Source: Tepidimonas sp. UBA997 (GTDB lineage Bacteria; Pseudomonadota; Gammaproteobacteria; Burkholderiales; Burkholderiaceae_C). From it: DNA of 64,000 bases. The notes below the pieces were generated by a model, which did no database searches, was not told where the DNA came from, and saw only the letters and a program-made list of their open reading frames with translations. How positions within the stretch are numbered: the stretch's first letter is position 1; each line of letters starts with the position of its first letter. The stretch lies in NCBI GenBank assembly GCA_002291945.1, contig DBAZ01000067.1, positions 14,052 through 78,051 on the forward strand. Reading direction: 5' to 3'. Shown piece after piece: positions 9,626 to 22,987 of the stretch. Made by a program: the position numbers and the translations under genes.

Positions 9626-10827
9626 TGCGTCCCGTTCATCCGATCCCGTCCCGGCAGGTGGCCCTTTGGGTGGTGTTGTCAGGCGTTGTGGCGGCCCTGC
9701 ATGTGGGCAAATTGCCGGCGGCCATCCCGGTTTTGGCCCATGAACTCGACATGACGCTGGTTCAAGGGGGGTTCTTGTTGGCGCTGATTCAGCTCGCCGG
9801 GATGGCGCTCGGGGCAGTGGCCGGTTCGCTGGCCGACCATGTGGGGCCAAGACGCATTGTGCTGACGGGCCTTGTCCTACTGGCGCTGGGCAGTGGCTGG
9901 GGGGCTTGGGCCCAGAGTCCGGGCAGTTTGATGGTGTTGCGCGGGATCGAGAGCATGGGTTTTTTGCTTTCGGTGATTGCCGCGCCCGTCTTGCTGCGTC
10001 GCTGGGTGACGGAGCCCAAGGCCTTGCAGCGGGCTCTGGGTTTTTGGGGGGCGTACATGCCGATCGGCATGGCATCAGCACTGCTTGTGACTCCATGGGC
10101 TTACGACGCCATCGGTTGGCGCTGGACCTGGGTGCTGCTGGCGTGGGCATCGGTCGCGGTGGCGATCATCGTGTTGGCCCGGGTTCCCCCGGACGCGGAC
10201 CGTGGGCCGCTGCGTGAAACACCGATGATGGCGCAGGCCTTGAAGTCCACCTTGTCGGCTCCAGGCCCTTGGCTGGTGGCTCTGGCTTTTATGGTGTATT
10301 CCGGGCAGTGGATGGCCGTGATCGGGTTTCTGCCGACCATCTACCACCAGGCCGGCTGGCCTCCCGACTGGATTGGCCCTTTGACGGCGGGTGCCGCAGG
10401 GGTCAACATGATCGGCAATATTCTGGCGGGTCGTTGGTTGGCTCGCGGAGCGTGGCCCGGCACCTTGCTGGCCGTGGGCTATCTGGCGATGGGGGTCGGC
10501 GCCTGGGGCGTGATGTCCGGATGGCTCGCCCCAACAGGGCAATATCTGTCGGTTTTGTTGTTTTCGTGGGTCGGGGGCATGATCCCGGCGACGCTGATCT
10601 CATTGGCCATGCACCTGGCACCTTCCCGGCAGACGGTCACCACCACGGTGGGCTGGGTGCAGCAGTTGTCCTCCATGGGTCAATTCCTGACGCCCCCTCT
10701 AATGGCCGCCATCGCGGCCGACTTCGGGGGCTGGCATCATGCGGTCTGGCTGAACCTTGTCTTGGCGGGTTGTGGTTTGTGGCTGGCCTGGCGATTGCAG
10801 AGCCGCTGGTCCAGGCTGACGCGGTAA
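9625..10827 (+). CDS. MFS transporter of unknown substrate
   Basis: Major facilitator superfamily permease, 400 residues, with about twelve hydrophobic segments. The loop 2-3 signature appears as GSLADHVGPRRIV at about residues 69-81. There is no substrate-specific motif I can name; it resembles CynX/NimT-type MFS proteins. Its ATG shares one base with the dgt stop, so it is probably translationally coupled. Another MFS family assignment is possible, but the transporter fold is clear. Confidence 0.85.
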   Translation: MRPVHPIPSRQVALWVVLSGVVAALHVGKLPAAIPVLAHELDMTLVQGGFLLALIQLAGMALGAVAGSLADHVGPRRIVLTGLVLLALGSGWGAWAQSPGSLMVLRGIESMGFLLSVIAAPVLLRRWVTEPKALQRALGFWGAYMPIGMASALLVTPWAYDAIGWRWTWVLLAWASVAVAIIVLARVPPDADRGPLRETPMMAQALKSTLSAPGPWLVALAFMVYSGQWMAVIGFLPTIYHQAGWPPDWIGPLTAGAAGVNMIGNILAGRWLARGAWPGTLLAVGYLAMGVGAWGVMSGWLAPTGQYLSVLLFSWVGGMIPATLISLAMHLAPSRQTVTTTVGWVQQLSSMGQFLTPPLMAAIAADFGGWHHAVWLNLVLAGCGLWLAWRLQSRWSRLTR

Positions 10828-10831
10828 AACC

Positions 10832-11527
10832 ATGGCAAGGCTTGCCCGCTTGTCGGTTGCACGGTTGCCGCATCATGTGATCTGGCGTGGTCTTTCCGAT
10901 CAGACACTGTTTCGGGATGATGAAGACCGGTGGCAGTTTTTGCAATGCCTGACCCGCCAGGCAGAGCAGCACCGGGTGTCACTGCACGCCTTCGTATTGC
11001 TTGACCACGCCGTGCAGTGCCTGTGTACGCCCGACATGGCGACTGGGTTGGGTCTGATGATGCAGGGCATCGGCCGCCATTACGTTCGTCATTTCAACGG
11101 GCGTCATCACCGCCAGGGAACGCTTTGGGAAGGCCGATATCGCTGCACCATTGTCGAGCCGGGTGAGGCTGAGTTGCAGATCATGTGCCTGCTGGACAGC
11201 GAGCCTGTCCATGCCGGCCAGGTGGCTGCGGCCGAACACTACGCTTGGTCCAGTCATGCACACTACGCGGGTCGCGTCATGCAGAAGGGCTTGACGGCCC
11301 CAGCCATTTACTGGCAATTGGGCAATACACCGTTTGCCCGAGAAGCGGCTTACGCCGAGCGGGTGGCGCACGGCTTGCCTGCCGAGCAGCGTGAGCGTTT
11401 GCTCAGCGCCGCCTTAAGGGGTTGGGTCATGGGGTCACCAGACTTCGTGGAAGCCGTGCAGGCTCAGGTGAGCCGGCGGGTGATCAAGTCCCGACCCGGT
11501 CGGCCTAAAGTGCGTCCCCTCCAGTAA
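10832..11527 (+). CDS. RAYT-like Y1 transposase relative with a destroyed HUH motif
   Basis: Relative of REP-associated tyrosine transposases (Y1_Tnp fold), 231 residues. The conserved scaffold is present: LPHHVIWRG, the helix GRHYVRHFN carrying the catalytic-type Tyr, GTLWEGRY, and YAWSSH. Where the family has NHVH (the metal-binding HUH), this protein has HAVQ in LLDHAVQCLCTP. Aligned through the flanking VL and TP, both metal ligands are lost. The frame is intact and ends in a basic tail. Its ATG lies four bases after the MFS gene and it sits just upstream of gltB. Probably a domesticated, nuclease-dead DNA- or RNA-binding protein; the function is unknown. Confidence 0.82.
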   Translation: MARLARLSVARLPHHVIWRGLSDQTLFRDDEDRWQFLQCLTRQAEQHRVSLHAFVLLDHAVQCLCTPDMATGLGLMMQGIGRHYVRHFNGRHHRQGTLWEGRYRCTIVEPGEAELQIMCLLDSEPVHAGQVAAAEHYAWSSHAHYAGRVMQKGLTAPAIYWQLGNTPFAREAAYAERVAHGLPAEQRERLLSAALRGWVMGSPDFVEAVQAQVSRRVIKSRPGRPKVRPLQ

Positions 11528-11580
11528 TCTGTCCCCTATTTTTATATAGCATTGTTGCATAAAACGAATATAGGGACAGA
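11528..11580. repeat. Imperfect palindrome directly after the RAYT-like gene
   Basis: TCTGTCCCCTAT at 11528-11539 pairs with ATAGGGACAGA at 11570-11580, with one bulged C. An inner TTTTAT/ATAAAA stem lies at 11540-11545 and 11559-11564. It begins at the base after the transposase-like stop codon. RAYT genes are known to be flanked by REP-like palindromes, and CTGTCCCCTAT-type arms are common beside them. No second copy was seen in this window. It could also act as a weak terminator. Confidence 0.6.
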
Positions 11581-11595
11581 CCCTGTTTAATGTGC

Positions 11596-11632
11596 TTGGC
11601 AGACTCGCGACCATGCAGTATGCTCGCGAGTC
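11596..11632 (+). promoter_or_regulatory. Probable gltBD promoter with an overlapping palindromic operator
   Basis: TTGGCA at 11596-11601 and TATGCT at 11619-11624 are separated by exactly 17 bases. A perfect 9-bp inverted repeat, GACTCGCGA (11602-11610) and TCGCGAGTC (11624-11632), starts right after the -35 and touches the -10. CAT/ATG inside the loop extends the symmetry. Transcription would begin near 11631, about 25 bases before the gltB start. A repressor bound here would block RNA polymerase; the regulator is not known. Confidence 0.55.
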
Positions 11633-11656
11633 CACGATCAGTAGCAGGAGTTAGGC

Positions 11657-16396
<4,740 letters not shown>

Positions 16397-16426
16397 AACC
16401 GCTGCATCGAACCGAGGAAACACATC

Positions 16427-17902
16427 ATGGGAAAAATCACCGGCTTCATGGAATACGAGCGTCTGGAAGAGGGCTACAGGCCCGTGCCCGAACGCCTCAC
16501 CCACTACAAGGAATTCGTGCTGGCCCTGACCGACGCCCAAGCCAAGGTGCAAGGTGCGCGCTGCATGGATTGCGGCACCCCGTTTTGCAACAACGGCTGC
16601 CCGGTCAACAACGTCATCCCGGACTTCAATGATCTGGTCTATCGTCAGGACTGGGAAAACGCCGTCGCGGTGCTGCACAGCACCAACAATTTCCCCGAGT
16701 TCACGGGGCGCATCTGCCCGGCACCTTGCGAGGCGGCCTGTACGCTGAACGTCAACGACGACCCGGTCGGCATCAAATCAATCGAGCACGCCATCATCGA
16801 CAAGGCTTGGGCCCAAGGATGGGTGCAACCGCGCCCGGCCCGCATCAAGACCGGCAAAAAGGTGGCGGTGGTGGGCTCTGGCCCGGCTGGGCTGGCGGCC
16901 GCCCAGCAACTCGCGCGTGCCGGCCACGACGTGACGGTGTTCGAAAAGAACGACCGCCTAGGCGGCCTGCTGCGCTACGGCATACCCGACTTCAAGATGG
17001 AGAAGGGGCTGATCGACCGCCGCGTCGAGCAGATGCAGGCCGAAGGGGTGGTCTTCCGCACCCGTGTGCTGGTGGCCAGCATGCCGAGCGCAGGCCCGGC
17101 AGCGAAAGTGACCAACGATGCCCAGCAAACGGTCAGCCCCGAGCAGCTCGAGGCCGAGTTTGACGCCGTCCTGCTGGCCGGTGGTGCCGAGCAGAGCCGC
17201 GATCTGCCGGTGCCGGGCCGGGAGCTCGATGGGGTCCACTTCGCGATGGAGTTCCTGCCGCAGCAAAACAAGGTCAACGCCGGTGACAAGTTGAAAAAGC
17301 AGTTGCGTGCCGACGGCAAGCACGTGATCGTGATCGGCGGTGGCGACACCGGCTCCGACTGCGTGGGCACCAGCAACCGCCACGGCGCGGCCAGCGTGAC
17401 CCAGTTCGAGCTCATGCCCATGCCCCCCGAGCAGGAAAACAAGGCACTGACCTGGCCCTACTGGCCGATCAAGCTGCGCACCTCGTCCAGCCACGAAGAA
17501 GGCTGTACCCGCGAGTTCGCCATCTCCACCAAGTCCTTCAACGGCAGCAAGGGCAAGGTGAGCAGCCTGACGACGGTGCAGGTCGAGTTCAAGGACGGCA
17601 AGCTGGTCGAGGTTCCTGGCACTGAAAAGGAATACAAGGCCGACCTGGTGCTGCTGGCCATGGGTTTCACCAACCCGGTCGCCACGGTGCTCGATGCGTT
17701 CGGCGTCGAGAAAGACGGGCGCGGCAACGCCAGGGCCAGCACCGACTTCACGGGCGGCTATGCCACCAACGTACCCAAGGTGTTTGCCGCTGGCGATATG
17801 CGGCGCGGGCAGTCGCTGGTGGTGTGGGCGATCCGTGAAGGCAGGCAGGCGGCGCGTTCGGTGGACGAATTTCTGATGGGGTTTTCCGACCTGCCGCGCT
17901 GA
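16427..17902 (+). CDS. gltD: Glutamate synthase small subunit
   Basis: FAD- and NADPH-dependent subunit that feeds electrons to GltB. 491 residues. The N-terminal Fe-S cysteines are seen in [14 protein letters not shown] and [12 protein letters not shown]. The FAD Rossmann motif [14 protein letters not shown] is at about residues 145-158, and the NADPH motif [13 protein letters not shown] near 303. Near the end, [17 protein letters not shown] is the FAD-ribityl segment. GAGGA precedes ATG 16427. A strong terminator follows. Confidence 0.97.
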   Translation: MGKITGFMEYERLEEGYRPVPERLTHYKEFVLALTDAQAKVQGARCMDCGTPFCNNGCPVNNVIPDFNDLVYRQDWENAVAVLHSTNNFPEFTGRICPAPCEAACTLNVNDDPVGIKSIEHAIIDKAWAQGWVQPRPARIKTGKKVAVVGSGPAGLAAAQQLARAGHDVTVFEKNDRLGGLLRYGIPDFKMEKGLIDRRVEQMQAEGVVFRTRVLVASMPSAGPAAKVTNDAQQTVSPEQLEAEFDAVLLAGGAEQSRDLPVPGRELDGVHFAMEFLPQQNKVNAGDKLKKQLRADGKHVIVIGGGDTGSDCVGTSNRHGAASVTQFELMPMPPEQENKALTWPYWPIKLRTSSSHEEGCTREFAISTKSFNGSKGKVSSLTTVQVEFKDGKLVEVPGTEKEYKADLVLLAMGFTNPVATVLDAFGVEKDGRGNARASTDFTGGYATNVPKVFAAGDMRRGQSLVVWAIREGRQAARSVDEFLMGFSDLPR

Positions 17903-17926
17903 TGCATGGGTTTGCCTTATCATCGG

Positions 17927-17951
17927 AAGGCCGGAATGACCGGCCTTTTTT
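17927..17951 (+). terminator. Rho-independent terminator of gltBD
   Basis: AAGGCCGG (17927-17934), loop AATGA, CCGGCCTT, then a run of T up to 17951. This perfect 8-bp GC-rich stem with a T tract sits 24 bases after the gltD stop. The next base begins the ATG of mlaF. Confidence 0.9.
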
Positions 17952-18770
17952 ATGAAATCTCCAGAACCACAGCCTCTGGTTGAGCTCAAGAACGTGAGTT
18001 TTGCTTACGGGGATCGGCTCATCTTCGACAACATTTCCTTCCAAGTGCCGCGCGGCAAGGTCACTGCCGTGATGGGTGCCTCCGGTGGCGGCAAGACCAC
18101 GGTATTGCGGCTGATAGGCGGGCAGCAGCGGGCCCAGTCGGGTCAGGTGCTGTTTGACGCGACCGATGTCGGGCAGATGCGAGCCGCCCCCCTTTACGCC
18201 ATGCGCCGACGCATGGGAATGCTGTTCCAGTTCGGCGCCCTGTTCACCGACCTGACGGTTTTCGAGAATGTCGCCTTTCCCTTGCGCGAACATACCCGAT
18301 TGCCCGAGGACATGGTGCGCGACATCGTGCTCATGAAGCTCGACGCGGTGGGTTTGCGTGGCGCGCGCGAGCTCATGCCGTCCGAAATCTCGGGCGGGAT
18401 GGGGCGGCGGGTCGCATTGGCCCGTGCCATTGCGCTCGACCCGGAACTGGTGATGTACGACGAACCCTTTTCCGGCCTAGACCCGATCTCGCTGGGCACG
18501 GCGGCGCGGCTGATCCGCCAGTTGAACGACGCCATGGGGCTGACCAGCATCGTGGTGTCGCACGATTTGGCCGAAACCTTTGCCATTGCCGACCAGGTGG
18601 TGATACTGGCCAACGGCAAGATAGCCGCCATCGGCACGCCCGACGAAGTCAGCAACAGCGCGGACCCGCTGGTACACCAGTTCGTCCACGCCGAGCCCGA
18701 AGGCCCGGTGCATTTCCACTACCCCGCGCCGACAGCGGCACAAGACTACGGTCTGGGAGGCCGCGCATGA
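17952..18770 (+). CDS. mlaF: Phospholipid ABC transporter ATP-binding protein MlaF
   Basis: ATPase of the MlaFEDB inner-membrane complex that handles phospholipids for outer-membrane lipid asymmetry. 272 residues. Walker [10 protein letters not shown] is near residues 43-51, the signature segment is [16 protein letters not shown], and Walker B is [12 protein letters not shown]. Signature SGGMGRR in place of SGGQ is typical of MlaF. The only plausible start is the ATG right after the gltD terminator, with no ribosome site. mlaE overlaps the end by ATGA. Confidence 0.93.
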   Translation: MKSPEPQPLVELKNVSFAYGDRLIFDNISFQVPRGKVTAVMGASGGGKTTVLRLIGGQQRAQSGQVLFDATDVGQMRAAPLYAMRRRMGMLFQFGALFTDLTVFENVAFPLREHTRLPEDMVRDIVLMKLDAVGLRGARELMPSEISGGMGRRVALARAIALDPELVMYDEPFSGLDPISLGTAARLIRQLNDAMGLTSIVVSHDLAETFAIADQVVILANGKIAAIGTPDEVSNSADPLVHQFVHAEPEGPVHFHYPAPTAAQDYGLGGRA

Positions 18771-19549
18771 GCCGCGGCTTGCTCGCCGACGTGGGTTTTG
18801 CAGTCCGGCAATGGGTGTCCGGGCTGGGTTTCGGTGCCCGACTGTTCTTGCGGCTGGTCTGGCTGCTGGGGGGCACGCTGAAACGCTTTGCGCTGGTGCG
18901 CGACCAAATCCATTTTCTGGGTAACTACTCGCTGGCCATCATTGCCGTGTCGGGCCTGTTCGTCGGCTTCGTGCTGGCCCTGCAGGGCTATTACACCTTG
19001 CAGCGCTTTGGCTCCGCAGAAGTGCTGGGCTTGCTGGTGGCCTTGAGCCTGATCCGCGAACTCGGGCCGGTGATCGGTGCTTTGCTGTTTGCCGGTCGTG
19101 CCGGCACCTCGCTGACGGCCGAAATCGGCCTCATGAAAGCGGGCGAGCAGCTCAGTGCCATGGAGATGATGGCGGTTGACCCGGTGGCGCGCATCCTCGC
19201 GCCGCGCTTCTGGGCGGGGGTGATCGCGCTGCCGGTGCTGGTCGCGGTGTTCAGTGCCGTTGGCATCATAGGCGGCTGGATCGTCGGGGTACACCTGCTG
19301 GGGGTGGACGCCGGGGCTTACTGGAGCCAGATGCGCGCCGGTGTCGATGTCTGGAGCGACGTGGGCAACAGCGTCATCAAAAGCGTGGTGTTTGGGCTGA
19401 CAGTCACCTTCATTGCCTTGCTGCAAGGCTATACCGCCACGCCCACGCCTGAAGGTGTGGCCCGGGCCACCACCCGTACCGTGGTGATTGCCTCGCTGGC
19501 CGTGCTGGGGCTGGACTTCGTCCTGACTGCATTGATGTTTGGAATTTGA
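18767..19549 (+). CDS. mlaE: Phospholipid ABC transporter permease MlaE
   Basis: Inner-membrane permease of the Mla system, 260 residues, MlaE/YrbE family. About five or six hydrophobic segments are seen. The family region spans [41 protein letters not shown]. It overlaps mlaF by ATGA and is followed by mlaD after 14 bases. Confidence 0.95.
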   Translation: MSRGLLADVGFAVRQWVSGLGFGARLFLRLVWLLGGTLKRFALVRDQIHFLGNYSLAIIAVSGLFVGFVLALQGYYTLQRFGSAEVLGLLVALSLIRELGPVIGALLFAGRAGTSLTAEIGLMKAGEQLSAMEMMAVDPVARILAPRFWAGVIALPVLVAVFSAVGIIGGWIVGVHLLGVDAGAYWSQMRAGVDVWSDVGNSVIKSVVFGLTVTFIALLQGYTATPTPEGVARATTRTVVIASLAVLGLDFVLTALMFGI

Positions 19550-19563
19550 TAGGAAGGGTGAGC

Positions 19564-20028
19564 ATGCAACGCTCGGCGAAAGACTTTTGGGTGGGCCTGT
19601 TCGTGCTGATAGGCGCACTGGCCTTGCTGTTTTTGTCGCTGCAGGCGGCAAATCTGCTCGACATGAGTTTTCAGAAAACCTACCAGGTCACGGCCCGGTT
19701 TGACAACATCGGTGGCCTCAAGCCGCGTGCCACGGTGCGCAGCGCGGGGGTGCGGGTGGGGCAGGTGGACTCGATCCGCTTCAACGACACCACCTTTCAG
19801 GCCGATGTCATCATTTCGCTGGACGCAGGCTTTGCCTTCCCGCGTGACAGTTCATTTCGCATCCTGACCAGTGGCCTGCTGGGTGAGCAGTACATCGGCA
19901 TCGACCCTGGCGGGTCGGACGACAACCTCGCTCAGGGCGACGTGGTCACGCTGACGCAGTCGGCCGTGGTGCTGGAAAACCTGATCGGCCAGTTCCTGTT
20001 CAACCGCTCGGCCGAAGCCACCGAATGA
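19564..20028 (+). CDS. mlaD: Mla periplasmic lipid-binding MCE protein MlaD
   Basis: Membrane-anchored MCE-domain protein that forms a hexameric ring on MlaFE and passes lipid to or from MlaC. 154 residues: a helix at about residues 10-32 (FWVGLFVLIGALALLFL), then the MCE domain (TARFDNIGGLKPRATVRSAGVRVG). ATG 19564 was chosen over 19546 because AGGAAGGGTGAG lies directly before it and the protein then starts MQRSAKDFWVGLF, as in the family. Confidence 0.94.
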   Translation: MQRSAKDFWVGLFVLIGALALLFLSLQAANLLDMSFQKTYQVTARFDNIGGLKPRATVRSAGVRVGQVDSIRFNDTTFQADVIISLDAGFAFPRDSSFRILTSGLLGEQYIGIDPGGSDDNLAQGDVVTLTQSAVVLENLIGQFLFNRSAEATE

Positions 20029-20077
20029 GGCTCAGCGGCCTGTTGCCAACCTGATTCAAGCCAAGGAGGAATGCCTG

Positions 20078-20785
20078 ATGTGGATACGACTGCTGTCATC
20101 CGCGCTTTTGCTGACACTGCTGGCCGGCTGTGCCAGCGGGCCGCATGCAGACCCGCGGGACCCGCTTGAACCCCTCAACCGCAGCGTGATGCGCTTCAAT
20201 GACAGCGTGGATGCCGCCGTGGTGCGGCCCGTGGCGGTGGCCTATCGGGACACGGTGCCTGCGCCGGTGCGCACCGGCGTCAACAACTTTTTTGGCAATT
20301 GGCGCGATCTCTGGTCGGCGCTGAATGCCGCCCTGCAGGCCCGCCCGCAGCAAGCGGCTGAAAACTTCATGCGCTTCAACGTCAACACCTTCATGGGGCT
20401 GGGTGGCGTGCTCGACATTGCGACTGAAATGGGCATCCCGCGCACCACGCTGGATGTGGGGCACACGCTGGCCCGCTGGGGCGTGCCGCCTGGCCCTTAT
20501 CTGGTGCTGCCCCTGATGGGGCCATCCACCGTGCGCGACAGCCTTGGTATGGTGGTGGATGCTCAGGGTGATCTGGTCACGCAAGGGGTGGATCACGCGA
20601 CCACGCAAAACACGCTGGTGCTGGTGCGCATCGTCGATGGCCGCACCGAGTTGTTGCCAGCCACCGACATGCTGGATCAGATCGCCTTGGACCGCTATGT
20701 GTTCGTGCGCGATGCGCACCTGCAGCGCCGCCTGTCGCAGATCGGGCGCGAGACGGAATCGGTCCGTTACGACCTCGACGAATGA
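20078..20785 (+). CDS. mlaA: Outer-membrane lipoprotein MlaA (VacJ)
   Basis: Outer-membrane lipoprotein that removes misplaced phospholipids from the outer leaflet and hands them to MlaC. 235 residues. The lipobox LAGC places the lipidated Cys near residue 18. Family motifs are DPLEPLNRSVMRFND and the GPY/LPLMGPST segment. AAGGAGG stands before ATG 20078. It lies within the mla cluster; in E. coli mlaA lies elsewhere. Confidence 0.95.
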   Translation: MWIRLLSSALLLTLLAGCASGPHADPRDPLEPLNRSVMRFNDSVDAAVVRPVAVAYRDTVPAPVRTGVNNFFGNWRDLWSALNAALQARPQQAAENFMRFNVNTFMGLGGVLDIATEMGIPRTTLDVGHTLARWGVPPGPYLVLPLMGPSTVRDSLGMVVDAQGDLVTQGVDHATTQNTLVLVRIVDGRTELLPATDMLDQIALDRYVFVRDAHLQRRLSQIGRETESVRYDLDE

Positions 20786-20981
20786 CCGTGCATGGGTGTC
20801 AGCCGGTAACGGACTCAGCCCCCCAAGCGGCCACAGCGCTGCGCTTGCGGATTTGCAGCAGGGCGCATGCAAGCATTTTTCTGGCATCCACTTTTTGGAC
20901 TGATTCCTGATTAGAATCTCGGCCCCCGCTCTAAGCGCATACCTCGTTGGACGAGGCTGGCGCAGGCCAACGCGGGAATCA

Positions 20982-21036
20982 GCGGACAAACGGGAACAAA
21001 CTCGGGAGCAAACGCGGGAGCAAACGCGAGCAAAAG
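20982..21036 (+). repeat. Short tandem repeats upstream of mlaC
   Basis: A 12-base unit, CGGGAGCAAACG, occurs twice exactly at 21003-21014 and 21015-21026. A near copy (CGGGAACAAACT) lies at 20991-21002, and partial copies lie on each side. The array ends about 18 bases before the mlaC start. The rest of the 268-base mlaA–mlaC gap (20786-21053) holds a small hairpin, CCTCG/CGAGG at 20943-20957, and a TAGAAT that could be a -10 at 20912. I see no gene in it. Confidence 0.7.
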
Positions 21037-21053
21037 CAGGCAAAATACCGCGC

Positions 21054-21728
21054 ATGATGAACCGTCGAACGCATATGAAGACCGTTGAAACGCCCGTCCG
21101 CCCGCGGCGCTTGGCCTTGCTGGGCTTGGGGGCCGTGGGGCTGCTGCCCTGGGTGGGGTCGGCTTGGGCGAGCCAGAGCCTGGAAGCGCCCGAAGCGCTG
21201 ATCGAGCGGGTCTCGGGCTTGTTGCTGGCGAGCATTCGCTCGGACCCCACGCTGCGCTCGGGTGACCTCAACCGCATCATGGCGCTGGTCGATGAGCATT
21301 TGATGCCGCACGTCAACTTCACGCGCATGACCGCCTCGTCGGTGGGCCGTTTCTGGCGTCAGGCGACGCCCGAGCAACGCCAGCGCCTGCAGCAGGAGTT
21401 CAAGATCACGCTGGTGCGCACCTATTCGGGCGCGATCAACCAAGTGACCGACCAGATGACCCTGGCACTGCGGCCCTCGCGTGCCCAGCCCAGCGACACC
21501 GAGGTGGTGGTGCGTTCCGAACTGCGCGGCCGGGGCGAGCCGATTGCCATCGACTACCGCATGGAGCGAACCCCGACCGGCTGGAAGGTGTTCGACGTCA
21601 ATGTGGCGGGTATCTGGCTGGTGGACACCTACCGCGGCCAGTTTGCCCAAGAAATCAACGCCCGTGGCATCGATGGCCTGATCGCGGCCATGACCGAGCG
21701 CAACCGGGCGGCGGCGACCCGATCCTGA
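21054..21728 (+). CDS. mlaC: Mla periplasmic phospholipid carrier MlaC
   Basis: Soluble shuttle that carries phospholipid between MlaA and MlaD. 224 residues. The signal peptide has a basic start and a hydrophobic core (LALLGLGAVGLLPW) ending near ASA/WAS. The mature protein has family features LMPHVNFTRMT, QEFKITLVRTYSGAI and YRMERTPTGWKVFDVNVAGIWLV. The start may be 21054, 21057 or 21075; none has a good ribosome site. Its stop overlaps mlaB (TGATG). Confidence 0.92.
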   Translation: MMNRRTHMKTVETPVRPRRLALLGLGAVGLLPWVGSAWASQSLEAPEALIERVSGLLLASIRSDPTLRSGDLNRIMALVDEHLMPHVNFTRMTASSVGRFWRQATPEQRQRLQQEFKITLVRTYSGAINQVTDQMTLALRPSRAQPSDTEVVVRSELRGRGEPIAIDYRMERTPTGWKVFDVNVAGIWLVDTYRGQFAQEINARGIDGLIAAMTERNRAAATRS

Positions 21729-22027
21729 TGGCCAACGCCCCCAATCGATCACTGCCGGCGCTGCCGGCTCGCTTGACCCACGAGCAGGCCGATGCGTTTG
21801 CCCGCTCGTGCGCGACGGCGCTGCACGCGACTCAGCCACGGCCCGGCGCGGTCTGGGTCGTGGATGCGGCCGCGCTGGCGCATTTCGATTCCGCCGCACT
21901 GGCTGCTTTGCTGGCCGTGCATCGCCAGCTTCAGGCCCGGGGCGAAACCCTGCAACTGGCTGCCATGCCGCAACGGCTGCACGACCTCGCCACCCTCTAC
22001 GGTGTGCGCGATCTGCTGTCCACGTAA
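21728..22027 (+). CDS. mlaB: STAS-domain protein MlaB
   Basis: Small cytoplasmic STAS protein that binds MlaF and supports activity of the MlaFEDB complex. 99 residues. The STAS core is VWVVDAAALAHFDSAALAALLAVHRQLQARGETLQL, with the conserved DSxxLA pattern. It is coupled to mlaC by a one-base overlap and closes the mla set. Confidence 0.88.
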   Translation: MANAPNRSLPALPARLTHEQADAFARSCATALHATQPRPGAVWVVDAAALAHFDSAALAALLAVHRQLQARGETLQLAAMPQRLHDLATLYGVRDLLST

Positions 22028-22039
22028 AATGGCGGGCTC

Positions 22040-22987
22040 ATGTCCGCCATCTCCTTTCAGAACGTCTGCAAAACCTACATCACGCCCCGAGGTGCATTGG
22101 AGGCGCTCAAGGGCGTGACGCTCGACATCGAGCCGGGCGAGTTTTTTGGCCTGCTCGGCCCCAACGGAGCGGGCAAGACCACCCTCATCAGCATCTTGGC
22201 CGGGCTGGTTCGCGCCAGTGCCGGGCATGTCACCGTGCTTGGGGCCGATGTGCAGGCCGACTACGCACAGGCCCGGCGTCGGCTGGGTGTGGTGCCGCAG
22301 GAACTGGTGTTCGACCCCTTTTTCACCGTGCGCGAGGCGCTGCGGTTTCAGTCGGGTTACTACGGCGTCCGGCACAACGAGGCCTGGATCGATGAGTTGC
22401 TCGATGGCCTCGGGCTGGCCGACAAGGCCAACACCAATATGCGCCAGTTGTCCGGGGGCATGAAACGGCGGGTGCTGGTGGCGCAGGCCCTGGTACACCA
22501 ACCGCCGGTGATCGTGCTCGACGAGCCAACCGCCGGTGTGGACGTGGCATTGCGCCAGACGCTGTGGCAGTTCATTTCCCGCCTCAACAAACAGGGCAGC
22601 ACGGTGCTGCTGACCACCCATTACCTGGAAGAGGCCGAAGCCCTGTGTGGCCGCATTGCCATGCTCAAGCAGGGGCAGGTGATCGCGCTGGAAACAACCG
22701 CCGAACTGCTCAAGCGGCCCGTGGCCAAGGTGCTGCGCTTCAAAACCGATCAGGCCCTGCCGCCGGGCTTGGCACACGCCCGCGTCACGGGCCGGTTCGT
22801 GCAACTGCCCGCCCACGACGCGCTGGCGGTGGAGCGCATCCTCGCGCTGGTGCGCGAAGCCGGGTTGGTGGTGGAGGACGTCGAAGTCACCAAGGCCGAT
22901 CTGGAAGACGTGTTTCTGGACCTCATGGCCGGGCGGGCACCAGCCGCCCCCGGCACGCACGGCGCATCTTTAGCGGGGCAGAAATGA
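22040..22987 (+). CDS. ABC-2 type exporter, ATP-binding subunit
   Basis: ATPase of an ABC-2 exporter of the YadG type, 315 residues. Walker A GPNGAGKTT is near residues 41-49, the signature LSGGMKRR near 140, Walker B VIVLDEPTAGVD, and the switch His in TTHYLEEAE. The C-terminal extension is typical of the drug/polysaccharide exporter class. It follows mlaB by 12 bases and overlaps its permease by ATGA. The substrate is not shown by the sequence. Confidence 0.9.
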   Translation: MSAISFQNVCKTYITPRGALEALKGVTLDIEPGEFFGLLGPNGAGKTTLISILAGLVRASAGHVTVLGADVQADYAQARRRLGVVPQELVFDPFFTVREALRFQSGYYGVRHNEAWIDELLDGLGLADKANTNMRQLSGGMKRRVLVAQALVHQPPVIVLDEPTAGVDVALRQTLWQFISRLNKQGSTVLLTTHYLEEAEALCGRIAMLKQGQVIALETTAELLKRPVAKVLRFKTDQALPPGLAHARVTGRFVQLPAHDALAVERILALVREAGLVVEDVEVTKADLEDVFLDLMAGRAPAAPGTHGASLAGQK

